A stretch of 64,000 bases of DNA from NCBI GenBank assembly GCA_028571685.1, contig CM053148.1:90790001-90854000 (forward strand), given 5' to 3'. The position numbers were made by a program, and so were the translations under genes. Numbering within the stretch: the stretch's first letter is position 1; each line of letters opens with the position of its first letter. This stretch comes from Heterohyrax brucei. Its lineage: Eukaryota > Chordata > Mammalia > Hyracoidea > Procaviidae. This document shows, piece by piece, positions 53,891 to 64,000 of the stretch. The notes below the pieces were generated by a model, which made no database searches, was not told the DNA's origin, and saw only the letters and a list, made by a program, of their open reading frames with translations.

Positions 53891-55144
53891 TTTGGCCCTT
53901 TGGGGAATCTATAATAGAAGCCACATCGTAATCAAAGTTGTTTGTCCAACATACAATGATAATGAAAAAAACAAAGGAATAAAACATATAATAGCTTCCA
54001 GCTTCACGAAGGGTGTGGTCTAGAACATAGAATGAAATCCTGGAAATTAACTGGCTTGCACAAATCTTAAAGACATAATGTACCTCAACAGTAGAATTAT
54101 AATATTTAAAAAGCATTTGGCTAAGATTCATTTATCTCTCAGTAGCTCTTTGATTAACACAATCTTTTCTTCTATGATTTCCTTGTTTCTTAACTTTTTT
54201 TTTTCCTCCTGTTGAGCAATTCCACTCTGAGTAGCTCCTTCCTTCTTTAAGTATACTACCTGCATTCAGTTAACTACTACTTAAGTCTTCAGGCTTTGGG
54301 TCCATTCTACCTCTGTGAATTCTAAGAACAGCAATGTTTGCATTACATTATATCATTCAGGGAAACTCCCCAACGTCACCACTGCTTACCCTGGTCTTTA
54401 GAATGGACTGTTCTAAGTTCTAGTCATCCATTCCATGTCTCTACAATGAGACTGAAAGTTCTAGAAGAGTAGATTTTAACATATTTGCCTTGTAGTTCTC
54501 ATCCGGCACAACATGGGGCAGGATCAAAAACTACCAAAACTATTATTGTAAATGAAATAATAATATGTGTAAAAGGACTTCATAAGTAGTAAAATATATA
54601 GGGATGTAAAATATTATTACAAGATTTGTTATTCAAAATATACTGTCAGGATACAAAGATGATTTAAACTTCATTTGCCAAAGAGCAAATAATAGCAAAA
54701 AGTTTTACGTTCTTTGTTTTATTGAAATGCATTTTCCATGATGCTAGCTTTCAAGATCTCAGTATGGTCAATTATCATTTTGAGCTCCAACATAAGAGTA
54801 AAGAGTTAAATGCATATTATTTCAACACTTCTCTCTTCAAAATTACTTATAAAATGCATTTTGAAAAATGTGAATACTCAATTGCCTTACTTCGTAGATC
54901 TAAGGATAGAGAAACTAAAGAAAACATAAGATTAATTTGAAATGCCTCTCCTGGGATAGTGATTATTCCTACTATCTCAGCATAAATATGCCATTGCAAT
55001 CTTGTTAACCTGATTCAGTCTAATTAGTGTGGAAGGCCAGGTATGTGCATAGGTCCTCAGTACAAGCAATGAGTTACATTTTTCATGGAAGTGTTTTTAA
55101 AGTGAGAATCTGTGAATAGATTTTTGAAGATGCCAGTTTAGTTT
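53891..55144. other. No recognised gene; possible decayed L2
   Basis: About 1.25 kb of AT-rich DNA. 54180-54480 is pyrimidine-rich and might be very old L2, but I cannot align it firmly. Confidence 0.4.
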
Positions 55145-55430
55145 ACTCCAACAAGCATTTTCAGACTATCTTTCAAGTTCTAGACATGCACAAGTAAATT
55201 ACAAGCAAGTCCATCAAGCCAGGCCAAGTGCCATCGAGTTTCCAATAAAATAAAATTCTAAATATATGGGACAAGTATGATGATAACAAATTCAAAGGTC
55301 ACTAGGCAAGAAAAGAGGAAGTCATGTGATGACCTGCAGCCCTGGAGTTTGTGTAGTGACAAGAGATACAGAAGGCTTCCCGGTGGAAGGGTTCCATCTG
55401 AGCTAAAGGCTAAGGAATGAATAATCTGAA
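55145..55430 (+). mobile_element. L2 LINE 3' part, sense, with a SINE scrap inside
   Basis: 'ccaacaagcattttcagact', 'gttctagacatgcacaagta', 'agaggaagtcatgtgatgac', 'agaaggcttcccggtggaag' and 'ccatctgagctaaaggctaa' follow the L2 end ('ggcactgttctagg', 'aggaggtgacatttgagctg'). A 20-base AfroSINE scrap 'aggccaagtgccatcgagtt' lies at about 55222. Confidence 0.6.
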
Positions 55431-55511
55431 TCTGAGATAACAGCAGAGGCATATTCTGTTTTTAGCCAAAGGGATTTACAAAGCTGTAGAGATATAAATT
55501 TCTCAGGGATC

Positions 55512-55740
55512 TTGTTATTAGGTTCGGTAGAGTTGGTTCTGACACACAGTGATCCTGTATGCAATGATACAAAACGCTTCCTGGTCCTGTGCCGTCCCCC
55601 AAATTGTTGAAGCCACTGTGTCATTCCATCCCATTGAAGGTCTTCCTCTTCTGTGCCGACTCTACACCAAGAATGATGTCCTTCTCCAGAGACTGGTGCC
55701 TCCTGATAACACATTCAAAGTACTTGAGATGAAGTCACAT
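55512..55740 (-). pseudogene. RTE LINE 3' end relic, antisense
   Basis: 'ttgttattaggttcggtaga', 'cttcctggtcctgtgccgtc', 'gaagccactgtgtcattcca', 'tgaaggtcttcctcttctgt', 'gaatgatgtccttctccaga' and 'ctcctgataacacattcaaa' run as the reverse of 2000-2325 and 42052-42384. It covers the last 230 bases only. Confidence 0.92.
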
Positions 55741-56529
55741 TATTGTGTCACTTTTGGGGATACGGCCCCCAATTTTTTTTTATCAATGATGGAGCATAGA
55801 CTGTGAAATGAAGACTAGGGAAACATTAAATTTTTTGAGGAATATAAAATATCTGTATAATGGAACCCTTTGTCTTTATATGTTGAGAGTATCAGAAGCT
55901 CTCCAAAATATCCCTGCAAATACAGTGATCTGAGCAAACGACGGATTGCATGCTTGACACTGTTTTATCATTGGCCACACAAACATTTAGTAATAAAAGC
56001 ATAAAAGTATAGTTCACGCCCACATAATAGGCTTTGAATTAGTTATCTAATGTGAATCCACTTCAATACTTAAATAATACTGAATCTATAAAGCATTGTG
56101 ATGCTATTTCAACCTGAAAAGTATAGAATCAGAAGGAATTTCTGCATTGACTGTTGACAGAGTTTTCAATGGTTGGCTGCATTTAAAAACAATCCTGTTG
56201 TTTCACAAAACATGTCTAGCTGAACCTTGTCAAAACTGAATGTGGGCTAACACTGAGGCTACCAGGCAGTTTGAAATACAAAGCCGGAAAAATGAGGATA
56301 TAAGACTACAGTACTTAAGGCTCTATCTCACTGTAATCAAAATGAATATTATATCTCTAGTAGAATATTGCAGTCACATCCTTAATTCTTTCCTCATCCA
56401 CTTTAGTACTCTCCACACTGTATGATTGCTTTTGCCCTGAACACAAAGCATTCTTTTTGAATCACTAGTGTCATTCTGGCCCTCTATCCCTGGTTTAGAT
56501 CCTTTTAATGGGTTTGCATTGCAAATCAA
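55741..56529. other. No recognised feature
   Basis: About 790 bases of AT-rich DNA. Confidence 0.5.
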
Positions 56530-56666
56530 TGGAATCCCTGGTGGCATAGTGGGCGAATGTGACCATTGCTAAGTTAAAGTTAAGCAGTTTGAACCTACTG
56601 GGTGTTCCTTGGAAACTCTATGGGGCAGTTCTACTCTGTTGGGTATGAGTTGGAATCTACTCTTAG
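56530..56666 (+). mobile_element. AfroSINE, sense, shortened
   Basis: 'tggaatccctggtggcatag', 'gcagtttgaacctactgggt', 'gttccttggaaactctatgg' and 'gggtatgagttggaatctac'. The 3' tail is lost. Confidence 0.95.
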
Positions 56667-56779
56667 TTTTTTAGAATCAAAACCAGAGATTCTTAATATA
56701 TCCTACTGTACTTTGATCTCTGGTAACCTGTTCTCTGTGAATACCTCATGTCTCATGTTATGTTTCCAGCATCCTCTTG

Positions 56780-56892
56780 AGTCGGCAGTTGAAATCCACC
56801 AGGCACTCCTTGGAAGCTCTATGGGGCAGTTCTTCTCTGACCTACATGGTCACTAGAAATCAGACCCAATTCAAGGGCAGTAGGTTTTCTTT
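56780..56892 (+). mobile_element. AfroSINE, sense, head missing
   Basis: It starts at 'gtcggcagttgaaatccacc' and continues 'cactccttggaagctctatg', 'ctacatggtcactagaaatc' and 'agggcagtaggttttctttt'. Confidence 0.94.
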
Positions 56893-56924
56893 TCTGAAAA
56901 GCAACCACACAGGCCTTATTTTTT

Positions 56925-57330
56925 TTTTACCTCTTCCCCTACAGACTCAGTGCCTGAGCAGTTCTCTTTGCGTAAAATATTACTCCTTCCTCTCCCCAGA
57001 TTCCACTGTTAACTGTCACTAATTCAAACTCAACTTTCAGATCATGACTTAATGAAGGGGTCACTTCTGTAGGAAAACCTTCTCCAACCTTTTTACACAA
57101 CTGTTTTTAAGATGTGTTTCACAGAAGCATATACCTCCCCATTTCCTGCACTCACCATGGTTGTAATTTTATACATTATTATTACTATTTGAATCTTGTC
57201 TCATCCTACTAGGTAATAAGGTCCTTGTGGGTAGTGCTTATAACTGGTTTTGTTCGACACTGCAGCTCCTGACAACGCCTAAACTGTAACAGTAGAGGGT
57301 GAACTCTGTTTCCTGTATCTCAAAATTTGT
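56925..57330 (+). mobile_element. L2 LINE 3' end, sense
   Basis: 'ggaaaaccttctccaacctt', 'gcatatacctccccatttcc', 'ctactaggtaataaggtcct' and 'tgtgggtagtgcttataact' then 'cactgcagctcctgacaacg' follow L2 from 'gaggccttccctgacca' to 'actagaatgtaagctcc' and 'cagcgcctagca'. It is degraded but collinear over about 300 bases. Confidence 0.7.
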
Positions 57331-58555
57331 GCCAACATTCACTACTTATCAAAAGATCAGCTGGTTTACACGGTGACTGAAAGCTGGTCACCTACATGTG
57401 GTTCCCTTACTCATATCTATCATGTAAAGTATTTGAGGTCATGAAGAGCAGGGGACCCAAACTGGGAGGGAAATGTTTCAAGTTATAACTCGTTCGCCAT
57501 CAAAATAAGTGACAATGTAAGGGTGGGGCTCCTTTAACTAACTCCAGGCAAAATCACTGAGGTTTCAAAGGTCACCCCTAGAGTTGGAAAAGCACCCATG
57601 ACTAGTCCGACTCCTACTTGAGAAAAGGAATGTGACCGATGACATCAGAAAGGAGCTAAAACCACAAAGAAACTACTGCCCTCCAGCAGTGTGACTCCTC
57701 TGACCAGATGTGCCATCCACTATAAGGAGACTACCTGCAGCTGTTTCAAGAGCCAACCTGTGCAAGACAAGGAGCCTAGCCAAAGGGCTGTTCCATAGGG
57801 AGCAGAACTGAGGGGCATGAATCCCGAGTGTCTGATTGAATGAAACGAAAAGCTCGTTTCATGACAACTGCGGGCTGAAGGACCCAGTAGAACACTCCCC
57901 AAAGTAACCATCAAAACCTCAGCCTTCATGATGTTCTGATCAAGAGAATGGAAAGCTGTCTCACATAAGCCAGCTGAAGTTAGCTTTCTGATCCCCTTCT
58001 CTCTCATTATCCCAACCTTTGTGTTCCAGCTGGGATTAGAAGAGCAGAAGGGCAGAGGAAAAGAAGTGAGCAATGTCTGAGACTTGAAGGTATTTAGATG
58101 AAAGAAAAGGAGAAACCTATGGTTGAATAGTTATTACAGCACAGATGAGCACTTTCAGTGTTTTCATTATTAAATTGGAACTACGCTTTCATTTTAAAGC
58201 AGCTGGAGGACTTTCTGTCATTTGACAGTGGTCAGAAACATCATGAAAGCGTGATAATTTTTAATATAGTTGTAAAGAGAAGGCTACCCATCTGGAGAAC
58301 TTTTACAAGACTAGAAGGTAAGAGTGACACGATCTCCATGGTTACACCTCTTGAGTTCCACCATTTCTACAGATCTGTTCCATCAGTACTTAACATGCAT
58401 CAACTGACAGATAAAAGTGAGAAATTCCCTTGGATCTCATGGTTCATTTTCTTCCCTGAACGTCTTTTATTCTTTAGTCACCTTCATTTGTTTGGCAATC
58501 AACTTGTAGCGACTTTAGAATATCTTCATGTCACCTAACAGTAACTACTTAGCAT
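57331..58555. other. Unexplained block with GC-richer left half
   Basis: 57380-58080 has balanced composition, several CpGs and a 117-codon minus-strand frame at 58073-57723 with no family resemblance. It could be an unrecognised LTR. 58229-58317 is bounded by splice-like sites (see findings). No gene is supported. Confidence 0.4.
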
Positions 58556-58720
58556 TTGTAACATGGCCAGCCAAGTGCCAGGAGACACTAAATGAGTAGA
58601 TAGATACATTCCTGACATCATGAAGCCAAAAATTTGTGGAGTCAGAAAATAATAACAAAACATTTTTGAAATGGAATGACTGCTATGGGATCAAAGAAGA
58701 CCAAATAAAACTCATTTAAC
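58556..58720 (+). mobile_element. L2 LINE remnant, sense (weak)
   Basis: 'agccaagtgccaggagacac', 'gatacattcctgacatcatg' and 'gaatgactgctatgggatca' loosely follow the L2 order. Confidence 0.4.
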
Positions 58721-58999
58721 TCTATGAAAAATACGTCTCAGCTCCTTGTATGGATAACCTTAATACAAAAATAGTGCTAAGGGAAAAAATAAAAATAAAA
58801 ATTGACCGATTTCCAGTACTTAAAACTTCCTTCTCCTTTTTAAAACAAAATAAATACCTATTATTTAAAACGGTGAAGGTTGTTTTTGTAACAGTAAGTT
58901 TCTATGTGATATTTTTTGTTTGTTTCCTTTTAAGGAATTTCACTGTTTGTGAGAGTAATCCTCCTCTAATAAATGTTTTTTCCAAACATCACTGAATGC

Positions 59000-59130
59000 T
59001 TAACTCAAATATCTAATTTAATCTTACAAGGACATGAATTTGTCTTATGATCAAAAGGTGTGAGGTTAAGTATTAAACTCATTGCACAGGGAAGCATGTC
59101 ATAAATAAGTGGGGAATCATGTCAACTTCA
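59000..59130 (+). mobile_element. MIR SINE core, sense
   Basis: 'taatttaatcttacaaggac', 'gtgtgaggttaagtattaaa' and 'gtcataaataagtggggaat' match the MIR core and the 'cacagctagtaagtgg' end. Confidence 0.5.
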
Positions 59131-60134
59131 GAAGATGTATTTTCTTCACATAAAGAAAATTCAAAGAAATAGAAACATAAGGCATTTTTGCTGTTGCTTT
59201 CAGGTGCACAAATTGAATGGCTTATTGTCTTGATCTCATTACATTTCAGTTACTTGTCTATAAGATAAACACTGTAAGGTTTTAAGTATGAGAATGGAGG
59301 TAAACTGTTAAGTAATTTTACATCATCAGTAAGTTGTACAAAAAGCAGTTCTTGAGGAAAAAAAATCAAATGAAATTAAGCTTTGAAAACTGCAATATAG
59401 CTAGTATCTTGGGAAAATTATATGAGAACAGACTTTCAGTGGGTGGGAAGAACCTAGAATATTAGAATGCCAAAGATACCTGGTAGACGGGCATAAATTC
59501 GACATTAGACATGAGTATATTAAAAAAAAAATCCTTAAACATTCACGTTTTGAATCGATTCTGTAGTCACATTCATTTTCAAGCATGTATATTAACTTCA
59601 ACTTTATTAAATTGTGTAGGTTTAAGAAACTTAAGTCACAAATTTCTTCTATACAAAACTGGCAATTTGCACAGACCATTGACCCAAATTAGCTACTCAT
59701 TCAAGTAGAGAAAAAGTATCATAAAAACAGAAATTCAGATATATTCGTTTATGTTACAGTAGCTTAAAACATCTTTCATTTTAAAAATCAGAACTGTGTC
59801 TTTTAACAATAGCAAGATGGAAACCATTCAATTACATTTAAAAATATTCTAGAACATTTGCCCCTTAACACCTTAGGTAAGAATAGCTGTATAAACAATT
59901 TACGTGACTTCTATCAGACACAACTTGTGTACAATTTTACATTTTGGATTATCTGTTTAGGGAAATAGTCTCACTGAAAAGAAGAAAAATATTAACAGCT
60001 CGAAGTTTCAAGAAGTTGGACAAAAGAGAAGCAAAAGGAAATGCATAATGCACTTCTTTAACTGACCTGGTTGATAATAAGTGGTAAACATAACAAAAAA
60101 TAGAGCCTAAAGTAGCGCAGTACAAAGACAACAA
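59131..60134. other. No recognised feature
   Basis: About 1 kb of AT-rich, repeat-poor DNA without coding signal. Confidence 0.5.
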
Positions 60135-60286
60135 AAAGCTAACTACTGCTTTCAGTTAGTTCTAACTCATAGCAACCCCTCAGGTCAGAGGAGAACTGCT
60201 CTGTTGAGCTTCCAAGGAACACCTGGCCGATTTGAACTGTCAAGTTAGCAGACGTAGCGCTTAACCACTAAGTCACCAGGCTTTCC
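60135..60286 (-). mobile_element. AfroSINE, antisense
   Basis: 'aaaagctaactactgctttc', 'gtcagaggagaactgctctg', 'acctggccgatttgaactgt' and 'accactaagtcaccaggctt'. Confidence 0.95.
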
Positions 60287-60667
60287 AACCCAGCACAAAG
60301 GAGACTGAAATGGCAAATAAATATTGGTGACACAGGGGCTTAACTGAAACAAATATTTCTCTATCCAAATAACTTTCTTGATAGTTTCTCAAAAAAAAAA
60401 AATCATACTGGACCATGCACAGATTATACATTCCACTTTCAAGTAGCTCTTTAATGAGCTTTATAAGAGTCTGTGCAATTCTTCTGACACTGAATAGAAT
60501 GTAAGTACAAGCTGAATGCCAACAAATGAATGGTCCTAGCCATAGACACTACTAGAATTCACAAGTCCTTCAATGAAAACATCTGTTGGAGATTAATGCT
60601 ATTCAACAAGTAACCTATGTGTTCTGTGTAAGGGAGTCTTGGGTTTTCATGGTAGGAAAATAATCAC

Positions 60668-60787
60668 TAGCAGTTCAAATCTGCCAGGCACTCCTTGGAA
60701 ACTCTATGGGGCAGTTCTACTCTGACTCTAGAGTCACTATAATTCAGGTACAACTCAATGGCAGTGTTTTTTTTTTTTTTTTTTTTT
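60668..60787 (+). mobile_element. AfroSINE, sense, head missing, ending in poly(T)
   Basis: 'agcagttcaaatctgccagg', 'cactccttggaaactctatg', 'ttctactctgactctagagt' and 'caactcaatggcagtg', followed by a run of about 21 T residues at 60767-60787 in place of the T/G tail. Confidence 0.94.
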
Positions 60788-61309
60788 CTGTTGCATTAAC
60801 TCCATTGGACTTTCTTTGGATGATAAGAGGCATTTCCGACAATAAAAATAGTCATAGATATTGACTGTCTTGCATACCACTACAATGCTAGAACTGTCAA
60901 ATGCATTTCGAAATATGCCAGATCTCACTACTGCAATAGCCCTTTTATGTAAGTGAGAAGGAAAAATAATATCTCCAGAAATTAACAATCTCATATAACA
61001 CAACAAAATAAGTATGCTATCTACTTCATCTGTTCTGTACAGCCATTTCCTTTTCAACGAATAGAACTGTTTTACAGAGCAGTAAAGACCTACACTTTCC
61101 TCACTGAGAGATGACAGAAAATAGTTCTGTAAGCTGTCATTATTGCTGTGGTACACTGGCTTCCAATATGGCCTTTAGTGATTCTCATGCCCTGATGTTC
61201 AGGCCCTGGTGAAGTATCTCCAAACACGGAATCTAACGGAAAGGTTTGATCAATACTATGTGCAAATCATGGATAGTGACCTCAAGACTAGGTCATAAAA
61301 GTGACTTTA
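60788..61309. other. No supported gene
   Basis: The 133-codon minus-strand frame 61156-60755 begins at an ATG but ends in lysine codons encoded by the SINE-associated poly(T). It has no motif, and I take it as chance. Confidence 0.5.
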
Positions 61310-61658
61310 ATGAAGGGAAATTTAATTGTCTCATAGTTTTGCATCCAAGAAATACAAATCAGAGCATTGGCTCTAAGGGAGGCTCCTTCCTTGTTGGGAG
61401 CCCCAAGAGTCCCTTGGAGTCCTTTTGTGTTCTTTGGTGCTTCTCGGTGTCTGTTTTCCCCTCGTGTATATCTCTATGTATGTATATATATTTCCCCACA
61501 ACTGAGGAGTAATTAGTTCAGGATCCACCTTATTCTAGTATGCACTGGTTAACATACCAAAAGAAAAACCCTCTTTTCAAATAGGATCATATTCACAGAT
61601 GTAGGATACAGAACTTCAATACATTTGGTGGGGGAGGTATACAATTCGGTCTACAACA
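61310..61658 (-). mobile_element. MaLR (MLT1/MST-like) LTR, antisense
   Basis: Read on the minus strand it starts TGTTGTAGACCGAATTG, then 'tatacctcccccaccaaatg', 'tattgaagttctgtatccta', 'tgaatatgatcctatttgaa' and 'aataaggtggatcctgaact', the standard 5' half of this LTR class. The 3' boundary on the left is uncertain. Confidence 0.65.
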
Positions 61659-61905
61659 TTTCACCTTTTGCTCTTCAAATATTCATGTTCTTCCCGGCTG
61701 CAAAACACATTCATCCCATTACATAACCCCTAAACTCTTAACATATTTCAGAATCAACTCTAAGTCCAAAGTTTTAACTTCTGAATCACACAAAACAAAT
61801 ATAGAGTGAGACTCTGGGTATGTTCTGTCCTGGGTTGAAATTCCTTTCAACTGTGCACATGTGAAACTAGAATACAAGTTATCTGCTTTCAAAGTACAAT
61901 TGCTG

Positions 61906-62073
61906 AAAACCAAAAACCAAACCCACTGTTGATGAGTCAATGTTAACTCACAGTGAATCTATAGGACAGAGTAGAAGTGCTCCATAGAGTTTCCAAGGAA
62001 CACTTGGAAGATTTGAACTGCTGTCCTTTTGGTTAGCAGGCTTAGCACTTAACCACTACACCACCAGGGCTTC
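61906..62073 (-). mobile_element. AfroSINE, antisense, well preserved
   Basis: 'aaacccactgttgatgagtc', 'ctataggacagagtagaagt', 'gagtttccaaggaacacttg' and 'ctacaccaccagggcttcta'. Confidence 0.96.
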
Positions 62074-62382
62074 TATGATTGGTGAATCAGGTGTTTCCAT
62101 TCCAAAAGGGAGAAAGGGAACGAAAACATGGGATCACAGGTACCAAAGCAGTTCAAAACTGGGCAGAGAAAATCTCCTCAGCTCTTAAAGCCTGAAAATA
62201 ATCCTCTGGTTTCCAGGCACATCTAAACAAGTTTAGTGTTCATATTTGTACCAATGTTCTGTTTATGAAATGAAACTTCATCTACAGTTTCCTTCACTTC
62301 CTTCTCAACCCCCACTTGTATAATCTCCCTTCTACCAATGAGCTGTTTCCTCCAAGCCTCTACCCTTAACCCTTTAGGCACA

Positions 62383-62505
62383 GCTAACCAAAAAAGTGTT
62401 GGCAGTTCAAATCCACCAGGCGCTCCTGGGAAACTCTGTGGGGCCGTTCTGCTCTGACCTATAGAGTTGCTATGAGTCAGAGTTGACTCTGAGGGTTTGC
62501 TTGTC
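62383..62505 (+). mobile_element. AfroSINE, sense, head missing
   Basis: 'gctaaccaaaaaagtgttgg', 'cagttcaaatccaccaggcg', 'gaaactctgtggggccgttc' and 'gagttgactctgagggtttg'. Confidence 0.95.
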
Positions 62506-62596
62506 TTTTTTCTCCCCCACCCATAACCCGACTGTAAAGCCACTTTCACATTTTTAGATATTTTAAAGCAGCATCTCACTTTCAGTACCAAATATC

Positions 62597-62968
62597 AGTA
62601 TATCAGTCAGGGTTCTCCAGAGAAACCTAACGAATGGGATGCATATGGTGATTTATATTAAGGGGCTGGTTCACGCGGTTACGAGAGTCAACAAGTCTGA
62701 AATCTGCAGTCTAGACTGGCAGGCTGGAAGCTTAGACAATAGTTGATGTGAGGGCTGAGGCAGGATCTCTTCTTTTCTGGGACCCCTCTGTTTTGTTTTT
62801 AAGGCAGTCAACTGATGGGATGTGACTCACCCACATTATTGATCTTAATCTCCTTTACCTAATGTAGATTACAGACTTACATTGTTAGAATATCTTCATC
62901 AGAACACTTACATTGGTGTTTCAGTGTTGTAGCTTAGCCAAGTTGAAAAATAAAATTAATCATCATAA
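62597..62968 (-). mobile_element. ERVL-type LTR, antisense
   Basis: 'cagtatatcagtcagggttc', 'tccagagaaacctaacgaat', 'ggctggttcacgcggttacg', 'ctgaaatctgcagtctagac', 'gtcaactgatgggatgtgac', 'tcacccacattattgatctt' and 'gcttagccaagttgaaaaat' are the antisense landmarks of this widespread LTR, from its 3' end to its 5' start. It is related in layout to the sense LTR at 16284. Confidence 0.75.
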
Positions 62969-63067
62969 AAACTGCTAGTCATATTGGATATTTAGCTGCT
63001 TAAAATTTTTGCAAACTTTCTCTCATTTTCTTTCCTATGATCACATTTCCACAAAGAGAGATTAATT

Positions 63068-63178
63068 AAAAGGTTGGCAGTATGACTCCACTAGCCACTG
63101 CTTGGAAACAGCACAGGATGGTTCTACTCTGTGCTTCTGGATTGTTACCGGTCACAATTGACTGGATGGCAACAGGTC
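63068..63178 (+). mobile_element. AfroSINE, sense, head missing, divergent
   Basis: 'aaaaggttggcagtatgact', 'gccactgcttggaaacagca' and 'caattgactggatggcaaca'. Confidence 0.85.
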
Positions 63179-63262
63179 ATATACATAAAATCTTCATTCA
63201 CATAACAGATTGAATTATTTCCTCAAGATAGAAATGAATGGTTTCTTCCAAGTTCCTCTTAT

Positions 63263-63425
63263 TCGTTCATTCAGAAATATTTTTAGATAGTCTACTATGT
63301 GTAGACATGGGAGATAATGCACACAGTCTCTTCCTTTGTAGAAATTACACTGCAGTGTAGAGAGATTTACAAATAAAATAAAATGATATTAAGTAAGTAG
63401 GTATGTAGTTAAGTGTTATGGATAA
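63263..63425 (+). mobile_element. L2 LINE 3' end remnant, sense
   Basis: 'attcgttcattcagaaatat', 'ttttagatagtctactatgt', 'gggagataatgcacacagtc', 'gtagaaattacactgcagtg' and 'taagtgttatggataa' follow the L2 order 'ttcattcaacaaatatttattgag'-type start to 'agtgctatg'. Confidence 0.65.
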
Positions 63426-64000
63426 ATAAATAAAAAAAAAAAGAATCCATGTGGAGGAAATTGTGAGTGACAAGAACTGGCTTATGTTTCAGTAGAACCT
63501 GACATCTGACCATGTCAATAGACACAACTCAGATGGCTTGCACTGCTGACACAATTATCAATAGATGCTGGATACTGCAACCCCTGTGTCTGGAAATCCA
63601 CTTAATAGAATGGACTCAGCAGGTTTCTTGACTTTCTCTATCAATATTTTCAACTGGAAATATGGTGGAGGGTTAGCCAATTGCTGTATTCAAAGTCATG
63701 TGACAGTACTCTCTCAGTATGGTTTTAATTGTAATACTGTAGAAGGCCTGTGAGATTTTACTTTACTTGTAAACTAACGAATTAGCCTGTCACACAAAAT
63801 CAAGAACTATATTGCCAAATGGGCTCTGTTCTTTTGAGTGTTGTGGCAGTAGCAGCTAAAGGGGAAAAATGTGTATCTACATATATATGTCATAGGCTAA
63901 TAGTATGACAAATGGTAGGCTAATATAATACTTATGTGATTCCTTAATTCGGAGTCAAAGATAATCTATTACTCTTATGTCAATTTTCTGTGCACCAATT
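63426..64000. other. No recognised feature
   Basis: AT-rich DNA to the end of the window. The 62-codon frame at 63565-63753 has no family features. Confidence 0.5.

Larger units (their letters stand above)
61659..62596 (-). mobile_element. ERV-like sequence between two antisense LTRs (class uncertain)
   Basis: 'ttgctcttcaaatattcatg', 'ctgcaaaacacattcatccc', 'cagaatcaactctaagtcca', 'caaagttttaacttctgaat', 'gagtgagactctgggtatgt' and 'gaaactagaatacaagttat' recall a mammalian LTR/ERV-associated sequence that follows MLT-type ends. Two AfroSINEs are inserted (61906 and 62383). No gag, pol or env frame is present. Confidence 0.45.

Noticed and set aside
60755..61156. 133-codon minus-strand open frame starting at ATG
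   Set aside because: It ends in a lysine run encoded by a SINE-associated poly(T), and has no motif. A rough estimate from base composition says about one frame of this length is expected by chance in 64 kb of six frames.

Overview
This window looks like nuclear DNA of an afrotherian mammal, most probably an elephant or close paenungulate relative. I find no functional gene that I can defend. The diagnosis rests on about 60 copies or fragments of the tRNA-derived AfroSINE family on both strands, plus relics of its RTE (BovB-like) LINE partner. The remaining repeats are ordinary placental-mammal ones: decayed L1, L2, MIR, hAT-type DNA transposons and LTRs resembling ERVL-MaLR elements. Base composition is AT-rich. 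No rRNA, no intact tRNA, no CRISPR array and no bacterial-type operon is visible.

Layout. 0-5 kb: an L1 compound interrupted by an AfroSINE and an RTE fragment, a second RTE fragment, then a GC-richer promoter-like patch near 2.76-3.03 kb. 5-19 kb: five LTRs, all on the + strand (5.3, 11.3, 13.3, 16.3 and 18.4 kb), separated by AfroSINEs and plain AT-rich DNA; 6.5-9.1 kb holds two stretches I could not classify. 19-26 kb: the most repeat-poor part, with a possible conserved non-coding block at 20.9-21.6 kb and a possible retrocopy remnant at 24.1-24.7 kb. 26-35 kb: paired RTE-related units, dense AfroSINEs and one SINE nested in another. 35-42 kb: T-rich DNA with L1 and MIR remnants. 42-56 kb: three RTE fragments, a well-preserved MER5A-like element, many sense AfroSINEs, one exon-like open stretch at 50.5 kb and an antisense LTR at 53 kb. 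56-64 kb: L2 and MIR remnants, an unexplained GC-richer block at 57.4-58.1 kb, and two antisense LTRs with ERV-like DNA between them at 61.3-63.0 kb.

Interpretation. The window is either intergenic or lies inside a very large intron. The sequence alone cannot tell these apart. The open reading frames are short (133 codons at most), have no family resemblance except where they cross the RTE, and mostly overlap repeats. What can be read here is insertion history: nested elements, solo-type LTRs with no visible coding interior, and local tandem duplications inside two LTRs. I did not find a new biological system. The best leads are the conserved-element candidate at 20.87-21.64 kb, the exon-like stretch at 50.54-50.72 kb, the promoter-like patch at 2.76-3.03 kb and an unclassified A-tailed repeat family with three copies (17.6, 19.8 and 29.8 kb). 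Repeat family names come from memory of consensus sequences, not from a database search.
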